From: Fomitopsis serialis
Taxonomy: Eukaryota > Basidiomycota > Agaricomycetes > Polyporales > Fomitopsidaceae
Assembly: GCF_022376445.1 (NCBI RefSeq)
Contig: NW_025955003.1
Location: forward strand, 124,001-188,000
DNA length: 64,000 nucleotides
Direction of reading: 5' to 3'
Position 1 is the first letter of the stretch, and each line of letters starts with the position of its first letter. Made by a program: the position numbers and the translations under genes. This document shows, piece by piece, positions 12,080-24,007 of this stretch. Below the pieces are notes generated by a model. The model saw nothing but the letters and a program-made list of their open reading frames with translations, made no database searches and was not told where the DNA came from.

Positions 12080-12960
12080 TCGAGGCGAGGCGAGAACGTG
12101 TGCACATACTACACACGCCTTGAAGCTTGACCGGTCGAGCTGACAAACCGGCTGCTAGAGAGTGCACGACGACACCGGCGATGAGTCGGATGCTCTTGTG
12201 CGGAGACGGAGATGTGGTCTGAACTGCTAAATCTTTCATGACGGCTGCTCCAGACGTGAATCTAAGGTTCTGCCTCGAAGCTGGCGGAGGACACAGCACG
12301 AAAGGAGGACGTACGACTCCGGATGGCGAGTGTCCTGGACGACCTTCGAAGCAACACACAACCTTAGCCTGAGTCACCATTCTGAATCATGATCCAGACC
12401 AGAATTAAAATGAACATGCGCATTTTCGCCAGTCGCAAAGCCACAATCATAGAGTGGAGAGAGTCTCGTAGTCAATGACGAGAAATGCAGACGAAGTATG
12501 TACAGTAACAGTACTGTCGCGCTCTGGGTGAACGTTGCCCACACGAATCCCGCCGCGCCCGATCCGCCGCGACGAGGAGGAGGAGGAGGAGGAGGAGGGT
12601 ATTTCATTTAGTCACGACATCTAGACGTGTTCGATGTGTGACAGCGTTCACTAGGTACTACCTCCAAACCCAACATACCCCTACTACCTATTCCTAAATT
12701 ACCCTATCCGACTCCTACTATCGCATAATCACAATACTAACCGCGAAGACCCTAGCGCCCTTCCCCAGGGTCACTTTGAGTCAAAAAGCCAAGCGCGCGC
12801 GCGCGACTGGAAAGTCCGCCACCGACGTGAACGCCGCGCGCCCAACATCGATCTTGACTGCAGCGGCGGCGGCAGGCTTGGTAGCTTGAGCGGCCCGCGC
12901 ATATTAGTGCAGAGCGCGACCTTCTTGGATTCTGCCATCCACATCCACATGTCCAACGAG
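12080..12960 (+). repeat. dispersed repeat R, copy R2
   Basis: The longest R copy on the left. It resembles 19380-20280 and, inverted, 55191-57000. Shared anchors are GCTGCTCCAGACGTGAA, GGATGGCGAGTGTCCTGGAC, CGCCAGTCGCAAAGCCA and CGCCCGATCCGCCGCGA. A forward frame (GWRVSWTTFEATH) is shared with the inverted copy, so some coding origin is likely, but it is decayed. A (GAG)n run lies at 12574-12599. A pyrimidine-rich low-complexity stretch follows at about 12660-12740. It passes directly into ODC remnant 2. Confidence 0.55.
12574..12599 (+). repeat. (GAG)n microsatellite
   Basis: About eight uninterrupted GAG units inside repeat R2. The other R copies lack this expansion, so it arose after the duplication. 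Confidence 0.85.
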
Positions 12961-12997
12961 CAACGGCTCTCCGCCGGTCAGGACCTTGCTATTGCGA

Positions 12998-14164
12998 GCT
13001 ATATAGTACTGGCAATGTACAACGACTCGGAGTGGGCGTACATCCTGCAGGGCCATGTGAGGATCACGGGCATCGACTACTAATGGAGGGCTGTACTTCG
13101 AGGAGGACGTCGGGAAGAGCGACTTGCGGTCCTTCCCGCAAGGCGTCCCGCATTCGCTGCAGGGCCTAGAAGTCAGCTGCGAGTTCCTGCTGGTGTGTCG
13201 CTTTGCTTCGTTCGCCTCCGAGCACCCTTGTACTGACCGCCTGACTCTGCAGATCTTCAACGGCGACGGAAAATCATCCGAGTACAAAGCCTTCCAGCTC
13301 ACAGACTGGTTGGCGCACACGCCGCGCGACATCCTCCGCAAGAACTTCAAGGTGCCCAAGTCCACGCTCGAGCACCTCCCCGCGCGCGAGCAGTTCATCT
13401 TCCGCTCAATCTTCTCCAAGAAAAGCACCGCGGACGGGACGCAGTCTGGCCCGACCCCGACTCGCCGCAGGCTCACGCACAAGATGCTCGCGCAAGAGCC
13501 GACGAAAGTCCCCGGCGGCGAGGTGCGCGTCGTGGACAGCACAAACTTCCCGGTAACGACCATCAGCGCGGCGCACGTCGTCATCAACACCGGCGCGCTG
13601 CGCGAAAAAAATTCACTGACACCCGTATGCGGACGAGGTGCGTTCCAACTTGGTGGTCGAGCTGCTCCGGAGGCTCGCATTGCTGATGGGATGCCGCATA
13701 CAGTGGTCGATGTTCCTGAGCGGGAAGACGAAGTTAACGGCAACTTCGTCGCGGGCGACGTCATTATCGTCCCACGCGACTGCAGGCACTACATCGAGAG
13801 CATCGGATACCCCATCGAGATGCTCGAGATCTTCAAGTCGCCCAAGTGAGTCTGCGTTCGTTATCTCAACGGTCTTGACTTTGCGGATTTCTTGAACATG
13901 GGTTCGCATAGGTTTGAGGAGTTCTCCCTCAAGCAGTGGCTCGCGATCACACCGCTGCACCTCGTTCAGGCGCATCTGAACGTTGGGGAAGAGTTCACGA
14001 AGGCCCTCGGCAAAGGTCACACTCCGATGCGTGATGGTCATGTACTGCAGTGAGTGCCTCCTGGCACCTTCCGGGACATTCTGCATGTTCTTACTCACGA
14101 CGTTTGCAGGAATGCGGGACATGCAGTGAAGAACGCCTCAGGGAAGCCGTCTGCGAAGCTCTGA
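12998..14164 (+). pseudogene. oxalate decarboxylase pseudogene 2 (5'-truncated)
   Basis: It has the same 5' breakpoint as ODC remnants 1 and 4, starting at the first cupin motif, where HWH is lost (MYNDSEW). Damage: an in-frame TAA in the GIDY region (about 13081), a frameshift in the second metal motif (ALREKNSLTP replaces ALREMHWHP), and a deletion after MFLSGK. Most of exon 2 is nonetheless well preserved (QLTDWLAHTPRDILRKNFKV...), so decay is fairly recent. It also keeps the exon 3-5 remnants. It lies directly upstream of B2. Confidence 0.8.
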
Positions 14165-14599
14165 GAGGCCGTACTAGTACTAACGTGAGAAGCTGCTGCG
14201 GAAGATGTAAGTAGGCGTGTCTGTAATACCAGTATCCCTGGCTTGTGTCTTCCGTTCGTGTTCAATGATTGCGATATGCCGCCCTATGATAGGCACAGAC
14301 ACCCACAGTCACAATACGTATGCCACTCAACCATGTGTCGAGCCGGCATTGAATCCAGGCAGGACCAAATAGGAGGATCTCGCTCACTTCGTCGCAGGCT
14401 GACCACAATCGACATGATGCAAAGTCACACAGTCATACTTACCGGGGTCATTGCGGCGTCTTGACGAGCGTCAGCAGCGTGCTAACCTTCTGTCAACATA
14501 GAGCTCGGCCCTCTCGGACGATAAGGGGATTCAAAGAGGCATAGTAACTCGGCAGTCAGCGTGTGGTTTATCGAAGAGATATCGAACACAGCCCCTCCT

Positions 14600-14813
14600 C
14601 GCCATATAATACACGGCCTTGGTGCGTGCTCGAGGGTCCCTAGCCCCTTGTGCTGGCTCATCGCCCGCGATCGCGCACCGTATTGCCACCATGGAGGACA
14701 TGATCATGACCGCGCCCGATCACCCGTCTACCGTTGGTACCCTCCTAGTTCCGTATGTTGGGGCAAACCCCACTCATGCATTCTCATAGCGTTTTTCCCC
14801 TCCCGTTGACGAC
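14600..14813 (+). promoter_or_regulatory. B2 promoter region, TATA-like at 14605
   Basis: TATAAT at 14605-14610 is followed by ACACGGCCTTGGTGCGTGCT, the same arrangement as upstream of B1 (9064), B3 (about 48830, inverted), B4 (about 53680, inverted) and B5 (about 59215, inverted). Conservation of this block in five copies argues that it is the core promoter. No transcription start is known. Confidence 0.5.
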
Positions 14814-16241
14814 ATGGCACCCACACAAATCGCGCAATGGCGTGCAGATGGGCAGACTTGCGACGACGAATCGGGTCCCGATAGACGATCCGGGAGCGAC
14901 TCCTCCTCCTCCTCGAGACGACCTGCCTCTGTGCAGAGCAGCTTGTTATTGTCCTCTGCTGATCGCTTTCCGTTCGAGGTCTTCGAGGACATCATCGATG
15001 AAATGGACGACGCGTCCACGTTGCTTGCAGCGGCGCAAGTCCGCAAGGCATGGTATCCTCGTGCCATACGCAACCTCTACTACACCGTCAAAATAGACAC
15101 ACGCAAACGCTTCGACATGTTGTTCAAGCTGTGTCGCGCGTCTCCGCACGTCAAGCAGTGGCTCGCAACCACGCGCGAGCTGCGACTCGCAGACGATGAT
15201 CGCTGGGATGATTTTATCGTCATGGATCTCGGTGGCGGAAAACCTCGCTTTCTTCATGCAGTACCCCCTGCCCTTGGCCACGCAATGTCTAGAGTGCAAC
15301 ATCTTGCATTCAAAGGGCTGCGTGGTGACGTGCACGCGACATTTTACCTTGCCCTATCGCAGTTCTCGTCCGTCAAGTCACTGGAACTGTCCTGGTGTTC
15401 GCTGAAGCTTTCCCAGCTTCGGCGGATCATATATACCTTCCCCCTACTTACAACACTCACACTGAAAAAGATTCGCATCGTTCCACATGAGACTGTCAGC
15501 CCTATGGTGACTACATCCTTTCGCTCACCACATGACATACATCTGCGCTATCTTTGTATCAAGGAGCGCTCGCAGAACTCCAAACTCATCGACTGGATAG
15601 CGCAGTCGGGCCTCTGCATCTCCCTCGAGGATCTGACCGTCTGGGTCAATGAAGAATCCTTGTGGGAAAGCGTTAGCGCACTCCTCAAAACCGCTGGGTC
15701 TTCCTTGACTCGATTAGAGACTGACTGTTAAGATTCCCTCTTGCTTGTTCATTTGACTCCACCGCTGACGCACACGCACAATGTAGATCTCCACGGCGAC
15801 CTAGAGCATAATACCGCCTTGCGATCCTTGGTTCTCCGTCTCGCTCGGTACAGTGCCCAACTCGTAGTGACAGAAGATCAGGGGCATAACATTAACAGGC
15901 TAGCGAGCCAGTTACACGGCCTTCTCTCCACTGTCCGAAGCCACCAGCTCGAGCACCTCGAGATCGAGACCTTTGTTTGGACCAGTTACCTTGCTGCCAG
16001 CCCCGCACGCGTCGATTTACGGGCCCTGCACAAGACCATGAGCCAGCCGCACTTCAATGCGCTGAAGGATGTCAAGGTGAAGGTGGACATGGGGCGGGTG
16101 ATGGGCATGATGACTCAGGCTGAGGCCGAAACCTTCAGTCAGGAGCTCGAGGCCATGTTTCAGAGGTTGCTCCGGCCGTGGTCTGACCGCGGTACAATCA
16201 AACGCTTCACCTGGGTACACCCTATGTACTATAAGACATAG
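14814..16241 (+). CDS. F-box protein, family B copy 2 (B2)
   Basis: Predicted exons 14814..15726 and 15787..16241 (60 nt intron), giving 455 aa. The N-terminus is acidic with a Ser run at about residues 31-35. The F-box is at about 47-90 (FPFEVFEDIIDEMDDA...AQVRKAWYPRAIRNLYYTV). The Leu-rich body follows (FSSVKSLELSWCSLKLSQLRRII). Exon 2 blocks are STVRSHQLEHLEI, LHKTMSQPHFNALKDV and PWSDRGTIKRF. The copy is intact. This gene fixes the splice acceptor for the family, because only the AG of AATGTAG is available. It is the downstream partner of ODC remnant 2. Confidence 0.75.
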
Positions 16242-16359
16242 AGACACCCTCTACTCCTCCTTCTTTTCCTCTCGTCTCTACCCGTCACTGCGCATGTCCA
16301 ACTCGTAGTAGTATTTGGACACTGAACCTGTTGGCTTACGATACGATTGAAAGGGCCAA

Positions 16360-17560
16360 GTCACAGCAGCACTGCTAGATACCGCGCAGCGCTGTGAAGC
16401 TGCGAATGGAGTCAGTAGACGGGCCACGTCCATGAACCACCCTTTGACCCAACTCGGTCAACGTCTGCCATCGGCGGACTCGATACATAGATGCCTGTCG
16501 ATTTTCTGAGACCCGGAAGCCTGGACAGGTACAATCGCCTTGCGTGTACTTACATGACAGAGACATGTTCACTGGGACCGGGGTTTCGGGGACCTATCGG
16601 AAGCGAAACTGATCGTGACCTGGTGGAATACGAGGGCTACGATCCGCTACTCAACATTGTCTTCTCAACAGCACCCATCACGTTCATGACACTGGGATTA
16701 CAGGATTGATATGGCACTGGCCAGCGCGAAACAACTAGGTGTCGGCCACGTCTCCTTCGAACCCGTAGTTAGCGGAGCTGCAAGTCGGAGCTGCAGAAGC
16801 TTTAGTTATGGAGAGCTTCGCTACCGCAGACTAGACTTGCCAGGCAAAGGATCTACATAGTCGTCGACGCGTGAGTACGAAGGATGAGCTCTGTGTGCGG
16901 AAGCCTTACCAGCCACAGGGTTTGCGTACACTGTCGAGGCGGTAAACGCAGCGATGGCGCTGAGGCCGGCGACGAGCTGGGACAACTGCATCTTGGGTCT
17001 TGTAGAGGCGATTTTTTTTTAGCTCTGGGGTATTCTTTGCGCGGCCTCGGTTTTATACCTCAGCAATGGCCCTGTCGAGCGCTGACGCGCTGACGGCTAG
17101 GGCGGAGACTGACGGCATCAAAAGTCATGGACGCTGCACTAGTTGAAGACGAGCGTTAGGAGGCATCTCAGGCGGCTGCAGAAGGTGCGTGTATTGATTC
17201 GATCAAATGGTAGGAGGGACGGTGCAGTTTGACGGCTACGTACCATGGTCAAAGCGCGGAAGGGTGGTCATTATTCAACGTCGAGACGCACGTTCGGTGT
17301 GTCTCGTATCCTCTGTTCTGAGACAGCTATATGCACGTCTGCTACTGGAACCTGAAGGAGTTCAACCATGTACCAGTTCCAGAGCAATGCGTCTACGTAC
17401 TGACAGGATGACAGCTATTCGGACTCCCACGGCACGTACTCCATGTCAAGCATCGAACCGAAGATGCCCCGATGTCTCGACGAGGCGAGAACGTATGCAC
17501 ATAGCAAACATACGCCTTGAAGCTTGACCGGTCGGGCTGGCAAACTGGTGACGAGTCGAT
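16360..17560. repeat. segmental duplication downstream of B2 (D2)
   Basis: Partner of 10820-12060; the same order of landmarks is kept. It contains the reverse-strand small secreted-protein copy at 16821-16991. An 8-base T run lies near 17020. No other gene is seen. Confidence 0.6.
16821..16991 (-). pseudogene. small secreted protein copy 2, truncated (SSP2)
   Basis: Exon 1 (16910..16991, 82 nt) has an ATG and a good signal peptide (MQLSQLVAGLSAIAAFTAST, then VYANPVA). It is exactly the length of exon 1 of the intact gene at 46269. The intron is GTAAGG...TATGTAG. In phase, exon 2 gives only PLPGKSSLR before a TAG, so the product would be about 37 aa. A longer frame with Cys and ANYGFEG is shared with SSP1 but out of phase. 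It is either a decayed gene or a very short secreted peptide. Confidence 0.45.
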
Positions 17561-18949
17561 TTAGATGTAAGCGGTGCGATTTGGCGTCGCGTCGCTCTGT
17601 TAAGATCAACGGGCACGTTTGGCACGAATATTGATCAGAGCGTACCATGTAGTCGGACGCGATGGGCCATTTCGTGGGCTGACTCCTGGGATCACGATCA
17701 GACATGGCGCATTTACTTTGACAGCCAGGCGTACCCTTCTCACGTCCATGGTCAGCCACACCTCCGTTGACGAGCGGTCAACAGAACACTGGGCATCTTG
17801 AGAAACCAGCCCCGGACATCGACAAATGATGAATGGAATTAGCTGTCAAACGATCCATCCGGTCCCGACAGACGCCAACTCTTGAGCAACTCGCTCTGTT
17901 GATGCTGATGCAGCACTCGACAGTTCGACTTCAGTGGTGCTACCGACTGGCCTGGGCGGAGATCAAGGACACATAGCCCTCCGTGACGAAGGTGGGAATC
18001 CTATCTTCGACGTCGTGTCAGCTACGTTGCCACGTAGCTGTCGGTCGCATTTCCGCTCTGGAGACGGGCAGGTCGTCTGGGCGACAGCTCGGTAGCTCGG
18101 GACGCTGGGTAAAGCCTCCGGTCGTCAAAGTCGAAATACGGCGACAGAAGATAGATGAGTGCTTACCGTCCTCGGATCCGATCATCCTGCCACCCAGACT
18201 CGGAGGCCGAGTGTAAGTGGACGTATCCATTGCGCCGTGCGGGCAGCGGGCGGGTCGGTGGATGATGAGATGAACGTCACGTGGATCAGCTACTGTGGTC
18301 TGGAAACTGGGTACAGCAGCTGTCGACGCCGCTGGGAGCGGTTGCTGCTCGTACGACCAGACACGCATCTTCCTCAGCGCCGCAAATCGGTGTTCACACG
18401 ACTCCATGAACTCGGCTCAACCTCATCCAGTGCCCCGGACGCGATACAGTAGCGGACCTTCGCATTCGCAGGGCAACAGCACAGCTCCGCCAATCTTTTG
18501 TGCGAAAGGACTGGACGTTCAGCCCGACACTCGCACATGTGCATGAGATGGCACGAACTTGACTCGGAGACGCTTCTGGCTTGGCCGCCGTACCCTGAGA
18601 AACCAACCGGACCGTCCGTTCAAGGCGTGCGGAGAGTGCGATGTCCCGGTTCCTGGTCAACGTTGCACTGTTGTACTTGCGTGGAAAGCCGGACTCACCA
18701 TGCGCCGCGTTGGCCGTGAAACACCGCTCTTGCTCCGCAGCAACACACCCATACACACCCGCTGAGACTCGGATACGGGTTGCGAAGACCACGATCAGTA
18801 CTCCCACAAACAAAGGAGAGACTCCGGTAGCAAGACTCATGGTCCGAAAGAAATAATGTTATTCTGTCACCAGAGCGACCCTAGAAGCGTGCGAAGGAGC
18901 GTCCTGGCAGCCTGTCAAGGAGATAGTAGGATACTGCACAACTCTACAC
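17561..18949. other. no supported gene
   Basis: Only overlapping short frames on both strands, without splice-consistent or domain-bearing candidates. One - strand frame (18394-18840) starts with a hydrophobic stretch (SPLFVGVLIVVFATRI), but its remainder is not protein-like enough to call. Confidence 0.4.
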
Positions 18950-19252
18950 TCACGCTGAGCTGTATTCGCCGGGCGCAGGAGCTTGTGACTCGGCCATTGG
19001 AATGTAAGCTCCGTTGCAATCGCGAGGCACGAGCCGTCTGGCCTGGAAGTGCTTGAGCAGCGTCTGGCCTGGAAGTGCTTGAGCAGAGGAAGCGTGTCCT
19101 GGACGGCAACCAGTTACGAGATAAGTACGGGCATGAAGTAGGTCCGCACAGAAGGTTATCTTAGACTGTTGGACTCGCGGCATTGCCTGCGTCTGTGCTT
19201 GGACAGCAACGACCGCAGTAATGGTTAACTGAATAAAGGACACAAGGATCAC
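18950..19252 (-). CDS. hypothetical secreted protein, 100 aa
   Basis: The single frame starts with a signal-peptide-like segment (MILVSFIQLTITAVVAVQAQ) with likely cleavage after an Ala-Gln-Ala. The mature part has three Cys (FCADLL, TGCRPG, RDCNGA). I recognise no family. A 26 bp tandem duplication inside it (19035-19086) shifts the frame, so the C-terminal half may differ from the ancestral protein. It stands next to R3 and outside the ODC/F-box modules. Low confidence: no intron, promoter or paralogue supports it. Confidence 0.3.
   Translation of the reverse strand: MILVSFIQLTITAVVAVQAQTQAMPRVQQSKITFCADLLHARTYLVTGCRPGHASSAQALPGQTLLKHFQARRLVPRDCNGAYIPMAESQAPAPGEYSSA
19035..19086. repeat. 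26 bp tandem duplication (2 units)
   Basis: Two exact adjacent copies of a 26 bp unit starting CGTCTGGCCTGGAAGTGC. Since 26 is not a multiple of 3, the duplication changes the downstream frame of the - strand ORF that contains it. Confidence 0.9.
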
Positions 19253-19379
19253 GGTACTAGCGAACTCACCTCACAGCTGAGGCATTTCGGCTGCGAAAAC
19301 GCCGCCAAAACCACACGATTGCGCCTTTATGGTGTCCTTGGGCATCAAGCCACACACCGGGGCGCTATCTCTGGCAAAG

Positions 19380-20280
19380 TAGCTTACCGTGACCGGCCTG
19401 GTACCGCGCCCATATAATGCGTCTATTACGATCGTGCCGCAGCCGTGCCGATCGGGTCGGGTCAGGGTGTGCAGTCAGCACAGACACGCATAACTTAGCA
19501 TTCGTCGGCCGTTCGGAAGGTACATGAAACTTGGTGTCGCTCGGTAGGAGGCGAGTCGCACCGTCGTGAGATGCGAGAGGTGTGGTGCCTACGAAGGGAT
19601 GGTCAGAGACTGCACGATGAGTCCGGCGATGAGTATGATGTCTTGGCCGGTGCGGTGTGGAGAAGGGGATGTGATCTGAGCTGTTGTGTAATGGCGGGTG
19701 TCTCGGACGTGAAACCACGGTTCGGCCTAGGTGCGGACGGAGGACACAGCACGAGGGATGAAAGACACACGCACGACGGGAAGACGACCCCGGATGGCGA
19801 GTGTCTTGGACGACCTCCGAAGCGACACACAGCCCTAGTCGCCATCTTGAACGATCCAACCAGACGGAAATGAACACGCGCATTGCCGTCAGTCGCAAAG
19901 CCATGTACAGGCATAAGCAGAGCGGAGAGACAGAGACGTCAACGACGAGAAATGAAGACGACGTCGCGGACCGGGAGAGAGGCGCCCACACGCATCCCGC
20001 CGAGCCCGATCCGCCGCGATCCGCCGCGCCCTTCCCGATCAGGGCCGCTTTGGGTCGAAAAGCCAAGACGCGCGAACGTCCGCCACCGACGTCACTGTCA
20101 GCGCGGCGCCCGACGTCGATCTTGACAGCGGCTGCGCCCTCCAGTCGCCGGTGCGCGGCCTCCTCCCATCCAACAACCGACGGCTCTCGGCGCGGCCAGG
20201 ACTGTGTCGCTATTCTTGCGACCGTGCCTTGCCTTGCGGGCAGACGACGGCCCGGCGGAAGCAAATGCGAGTGAACGATG
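19380..20280 (+). repeat. dispersed repeat R, solitary copy R3
   Basis: R without an ODC remnant attached. It aligns with R2 and with the inverted copy at 55191-57000. Landmarks: CATTCGTCGGCCGTTCGGAAGG, GGATGGCGAGTGTCTTGGAC and GGGCCGCTTTGGGTCGAAAAGCC. On the - strand the conserved word FRPKAALIGKGA is present, as in R1. The ODC-joined breakpoint sequence is not reached here, so this copy may show R before it was fused to ODC. Confidence 0.55.
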
Positions 20281-23200
20281 TTCCACAGCCGTGACGGCTA
20301 ATGCGTCGGCTGACCGCAACGCCTGAAGGCCTGAAGTCGAATGGACACTCGAGAAAGAGGCGAGAGACGGTGTCGATCTTCATACGGGCCAACCTACTCC
20401 TCTCTTCAGCCGCAGACTGAGCGATAGAACAGGATCTACGAGGATCGTCGCACCGTCGCGTCTTCTCAGCTCGGACACTGATGACGTTGCCGTGCAAGGA
20501 TGCAAGGGCGGCCTATGCTGCACATCGAACCCTGTTCCAGAACTCTCGTCGTGATTCGGAAGACCTGGCGTAGTGGACTTTTCAGGCTTCCGGAACTCAG
20601 CGAGAGCGCTCTCTTTCCGAAGTACGTATATGGCTCTCCAACACTATAAGTAAGTACTTACTGAAGACGTGCACGGTACAGATCGTCGACGCATGTCGTA
20701 TGTGCCGCGGTGCCCTTCACGAGAGTGGCGATTTTCCGAAGTGGAGGTACATGACTGTAGTCCAGGGCAGCCTTCGGACCGCATTCCGTACAGCATAAAG
20801 ACCGTCTTTGCGCAACTGGCCGGTCCACCGCACTACATGATATCCGCGAGACCTGTTTCGTCGGGAGTAACGTTATGACGGACGCCGGCAACGTACTGCG
20901 CATCCGTGCTGCGTACCTCCGGATATGGGCGTTCGGAACGCAGCTTTGCCCATCCCAGTTGTTGATGGCCGCTCCCAGCCTGGAGCCTTGGAACATGGAT
21001 GCCGCGCACGTTACACCCGCAGCTGCGCTTCCGTACGAGGATAGGCAACAGGCAGGAACTGACGCAAAGGGTGCTGATAATGCGCGGATAGCACGTGGAC
21101 GTACCTCCACACTGGTGTCCACAGCCTGCAGCTTACCGCGCCCCGTCTTCCATGCAGACCTCCGTCGTGATGGATTGATGTCGATGAGGACCGTCTCCTT
21201 CCGGCCAGTCTACAGCCTCCCGTCCGTCCCTCTTCTGGTGCTAGCATCTTCCGTAGCTGTGGCTAGGAACCTGTCCCGGTCGTCTCGAACAGCCCAAGTC
21301 GCCCTCAAGCTCCAGAACGTCAATCGAGCAGTCGAGGATAAGGGATAGAAAAGCCTACGTCATATTCCTGCCCGCCCAATGATCACCAACAACGGCACGA
21401 AGATCGCCACGCGATCGACCTGGTGACAGCAATTATCGCAAGCCGCCAGCGGACCCGAGTGCGAGTCGCGCGCGGGTCCGCCCCCGGCGTCGCGTAGAGC
21501 GTGCACGGTGATCAAGGCGTGATCCAAGGGGCATTGTCCTCGTCATTCGTGGTCTCTGACACGACCCAGGTCGTGTCGTGTCCGTGCGCCGCGTCTCTGG
21601 TGGTTCGACGATGACTTCGAGACCGAGTTCGCGTCCTGCGGTGGACGTGTGCACTTGCTGTGTATTCGGACGTTCCATTCCCCATTCGGAGCGCCCCGAT
21701 AGAGTCGGTGTATGCCCGTTGTTTGTAGCCCAGGCTCGCCCGACGCCTGCTTCGAACACCTTCGGGCGCGCGTGCCTCTGTGTCTGCCCCCGTATGTATG
21801 TCGGCTCCTGGCATGTCTTGCGTTCCTATTTCAGGACCGACGTGCGGGCGCGCCGATCTAAATGTAGTGTCAGTCCGTATTTCAACCCCAGTCGCCAGCG
21901 ATCGTATTTTGGGATCTGTGACGGGGTGAAGGGCTGAGGGAAAGCCTGGAAGGGTCGCTGCGGTGAGAGGCACGCCTGCAGCCATACCTGTATTCCGAAA
22001 AGCAGTAACGTTGTCGAACACACCACTCACCGTCCTCTCCGAGCTTGTACGACACAGAACCCAAAGACACAGCATGGACAGACCCGCGGCGCCAGGAGAG
22101 CGAGGCCCTACACTCCACAATTATACCTGTGGCCGTCGCCGTCGGGCAGGAGAGCGTGCGGCGTTAGAGAGCCTCGCACGGCGGCAGAACGGCGCGCCGC
22201 TTCAGTCTCGCGCGTCCATGGTCCAGAACCTTAGTCCGGCACGCCGACCTAAAAATAGCCCAGCGATGTCCGATCTGATGCCGATTACCGCCGCGGCACG
22301 CCAGATTCGGATGCGCGGACGAAAAGGGAAAGAAATGCGAAATTTACCGGGCGTGCGATTGGGTGGGTGCGCGCGGCCAATGGGGTGCGGGGGACGGTGG
22401 GAGGTGGTTCCGTGGTTGCGGCCAAGGCGCGAAGGACGGGGACAAGAGGGCGAGTAGAGTTCTTGCGCAGCGAGAAGCAGTGTTGGCGACGTCCAAGATG
22501 TGCTGCCAATGTATGTCTGTGTTAGGCGGAAGCGTTCTTGTGGTCTTGGCTGGAGTCGTGCAGGTTCACGGGGTCGTGTGATGAGTCGATGGCGTGCGGT
22601 GCGCTCGGGAGTGGGAGAGTTCCTCGAGCGCAAGTTATTAACGGTGGGGAATATACATACGTGGAATTCCTGGCGTGGCCCTGGCAAGCGAGGTACGAGG
22701 AAGTGGGGCCACTCTTCGGAGAGGTCAGAAAAGTCAGGCTGGAGTCTAGACGTAACAAGCATCGACGTAGAGCATCATACCGGCATCAATTCATTGCTGA
22801 AGCGAGGAAGCAGGCGCTTCGTAAAAATGATATCACCATGTGTTGGCGGTGCTGCAAAGCGAGCGTGTGTGCGCGGCGGCTGTTCGGACGAGGGCCGTCG
22901 AGGAGCGCTAGGGTGCAAGAGGACGTCGCCGGTGCTGTGCACGCCGCTGGATGGCAGCGGGTGTACGGTCGCAAACGGGTGCGGACGGGTCATACTTGCG
23001 CGAAAGACGGGAGGAGAGCCACAGGGCGGCGCCGCTCAGTGCCCACTGCGCGGAAGGCCGACATGAGAACGCAAGTGCAGTGCGGGCGTACCTATCTGTC
23101 GTCCACCGTCATTGAAGCATATCGCCCGGGCGCCTCAGTCATAATTGGCACAATTCCCATCAGGATGGGCCTGAGTCGGATGGGTCGACCGAAAGCGAGT

Positions 23201-23844
23201 GGCTGATGATCATTGGGGCCGCCGAGGCGCGGCTGGGATCATGATGGCAGGAGAGGGATTGGACGGGGAGGCCAGCAGGAGTAGATGCCCGGTTACAGCC
23301 TCGCTCTGCAGGACAACGTACACGACGACTTATGTGACTGACGGGGCATTGATTGGTGGCGAGGGCGAATTTGGCAGATGAGCAGCGGTGTGCAGCTGGG
23401 GAGTGCTCGTCCGTGCCCGATGGGTGTTCCTCGGTGGATTGATGGGTGCGATACTGTGCGCGACCGCTGGAGGATGAAACGCACCGAGGTCGTCCGACGC
23501 GTCCTTCCACGAGAAGGAGCGGCGAGGGCAGGAGGACCCCTGAACGCGGCAGCCCTCCTCCCGACCGTTGCGGAGCGAGGGCATGCGGACGAAGATCCGT
23601 CGACTTCCGGGCCACGAGCGGCAGAGAGGCTCGCAGGAGCTGCAGCGACTCGCAGCCCAGCAGAATCCGCGCACGCGCCGATCGGCCAGGATCCTGGCGA
23701 AATGTGCCGCGCGCCGGGCAGATCTGCGCGAAAAGGAGCCCGATGGGGCGCTCGGCACGCGGGACGGCACGCGTTTGGGTCCGCTGGATGACGGGGGTGG
23801 CTGACGGTGTTTGGGCGTGTTGACAGCGTGATATGGCCGTCGGT
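20281..23844. other. long GC-rich region without a supported gene, upstream of the H+-ATPase
   Basis: Many long overlapping frames run on both strands (for example 21512-22120 - and 23160-23852 -). They are what GC-rich DNA produces by chance: low-complexity Arg/Pro/Ser composition, no domains and no splice logic. The region probably carries distal promoter sequence for the ATPase gene. Confidence 0.5.
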
Positions 23845-24007
23845 CGAACCAATATAAGCCGCCGGCGGGGGAGGCTGGCGCTCTGTCCTCCCTCCCATCC
23901 ATCCGCTCACCAGCCGTGTCGTTCGCCGCTTCGTTTTCGCCCTAGCGAACTCGCTCGACATCGTTGGGGTTTTCCCTACTCGTCCGCCCTCCCATCTGCC
24001 CTTCCTC
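23845..24007 (+). promoter_or_regulatory. core promoter and leader of the H+-ATPase gene
   Basis: CCAAT (23849-23853) overlaps TATAAG (23853-23858). A pyrimidine-rich tract follows (CTCTGTCCTCCCTCCC, about 23880), typical of transcription starts of highly expressed fungal genes. The ATG lies 150 bp downstream of the TATA. Confidence 0.6.

Noticed and set aside
21512..22120. 202 aa - strand frame upstream of the ATPase
   Set aside because: Low-complexity Arg/Thr composition in GC-rich DNA, overlapped by equally long frames on the other strand. No domain or splice support.
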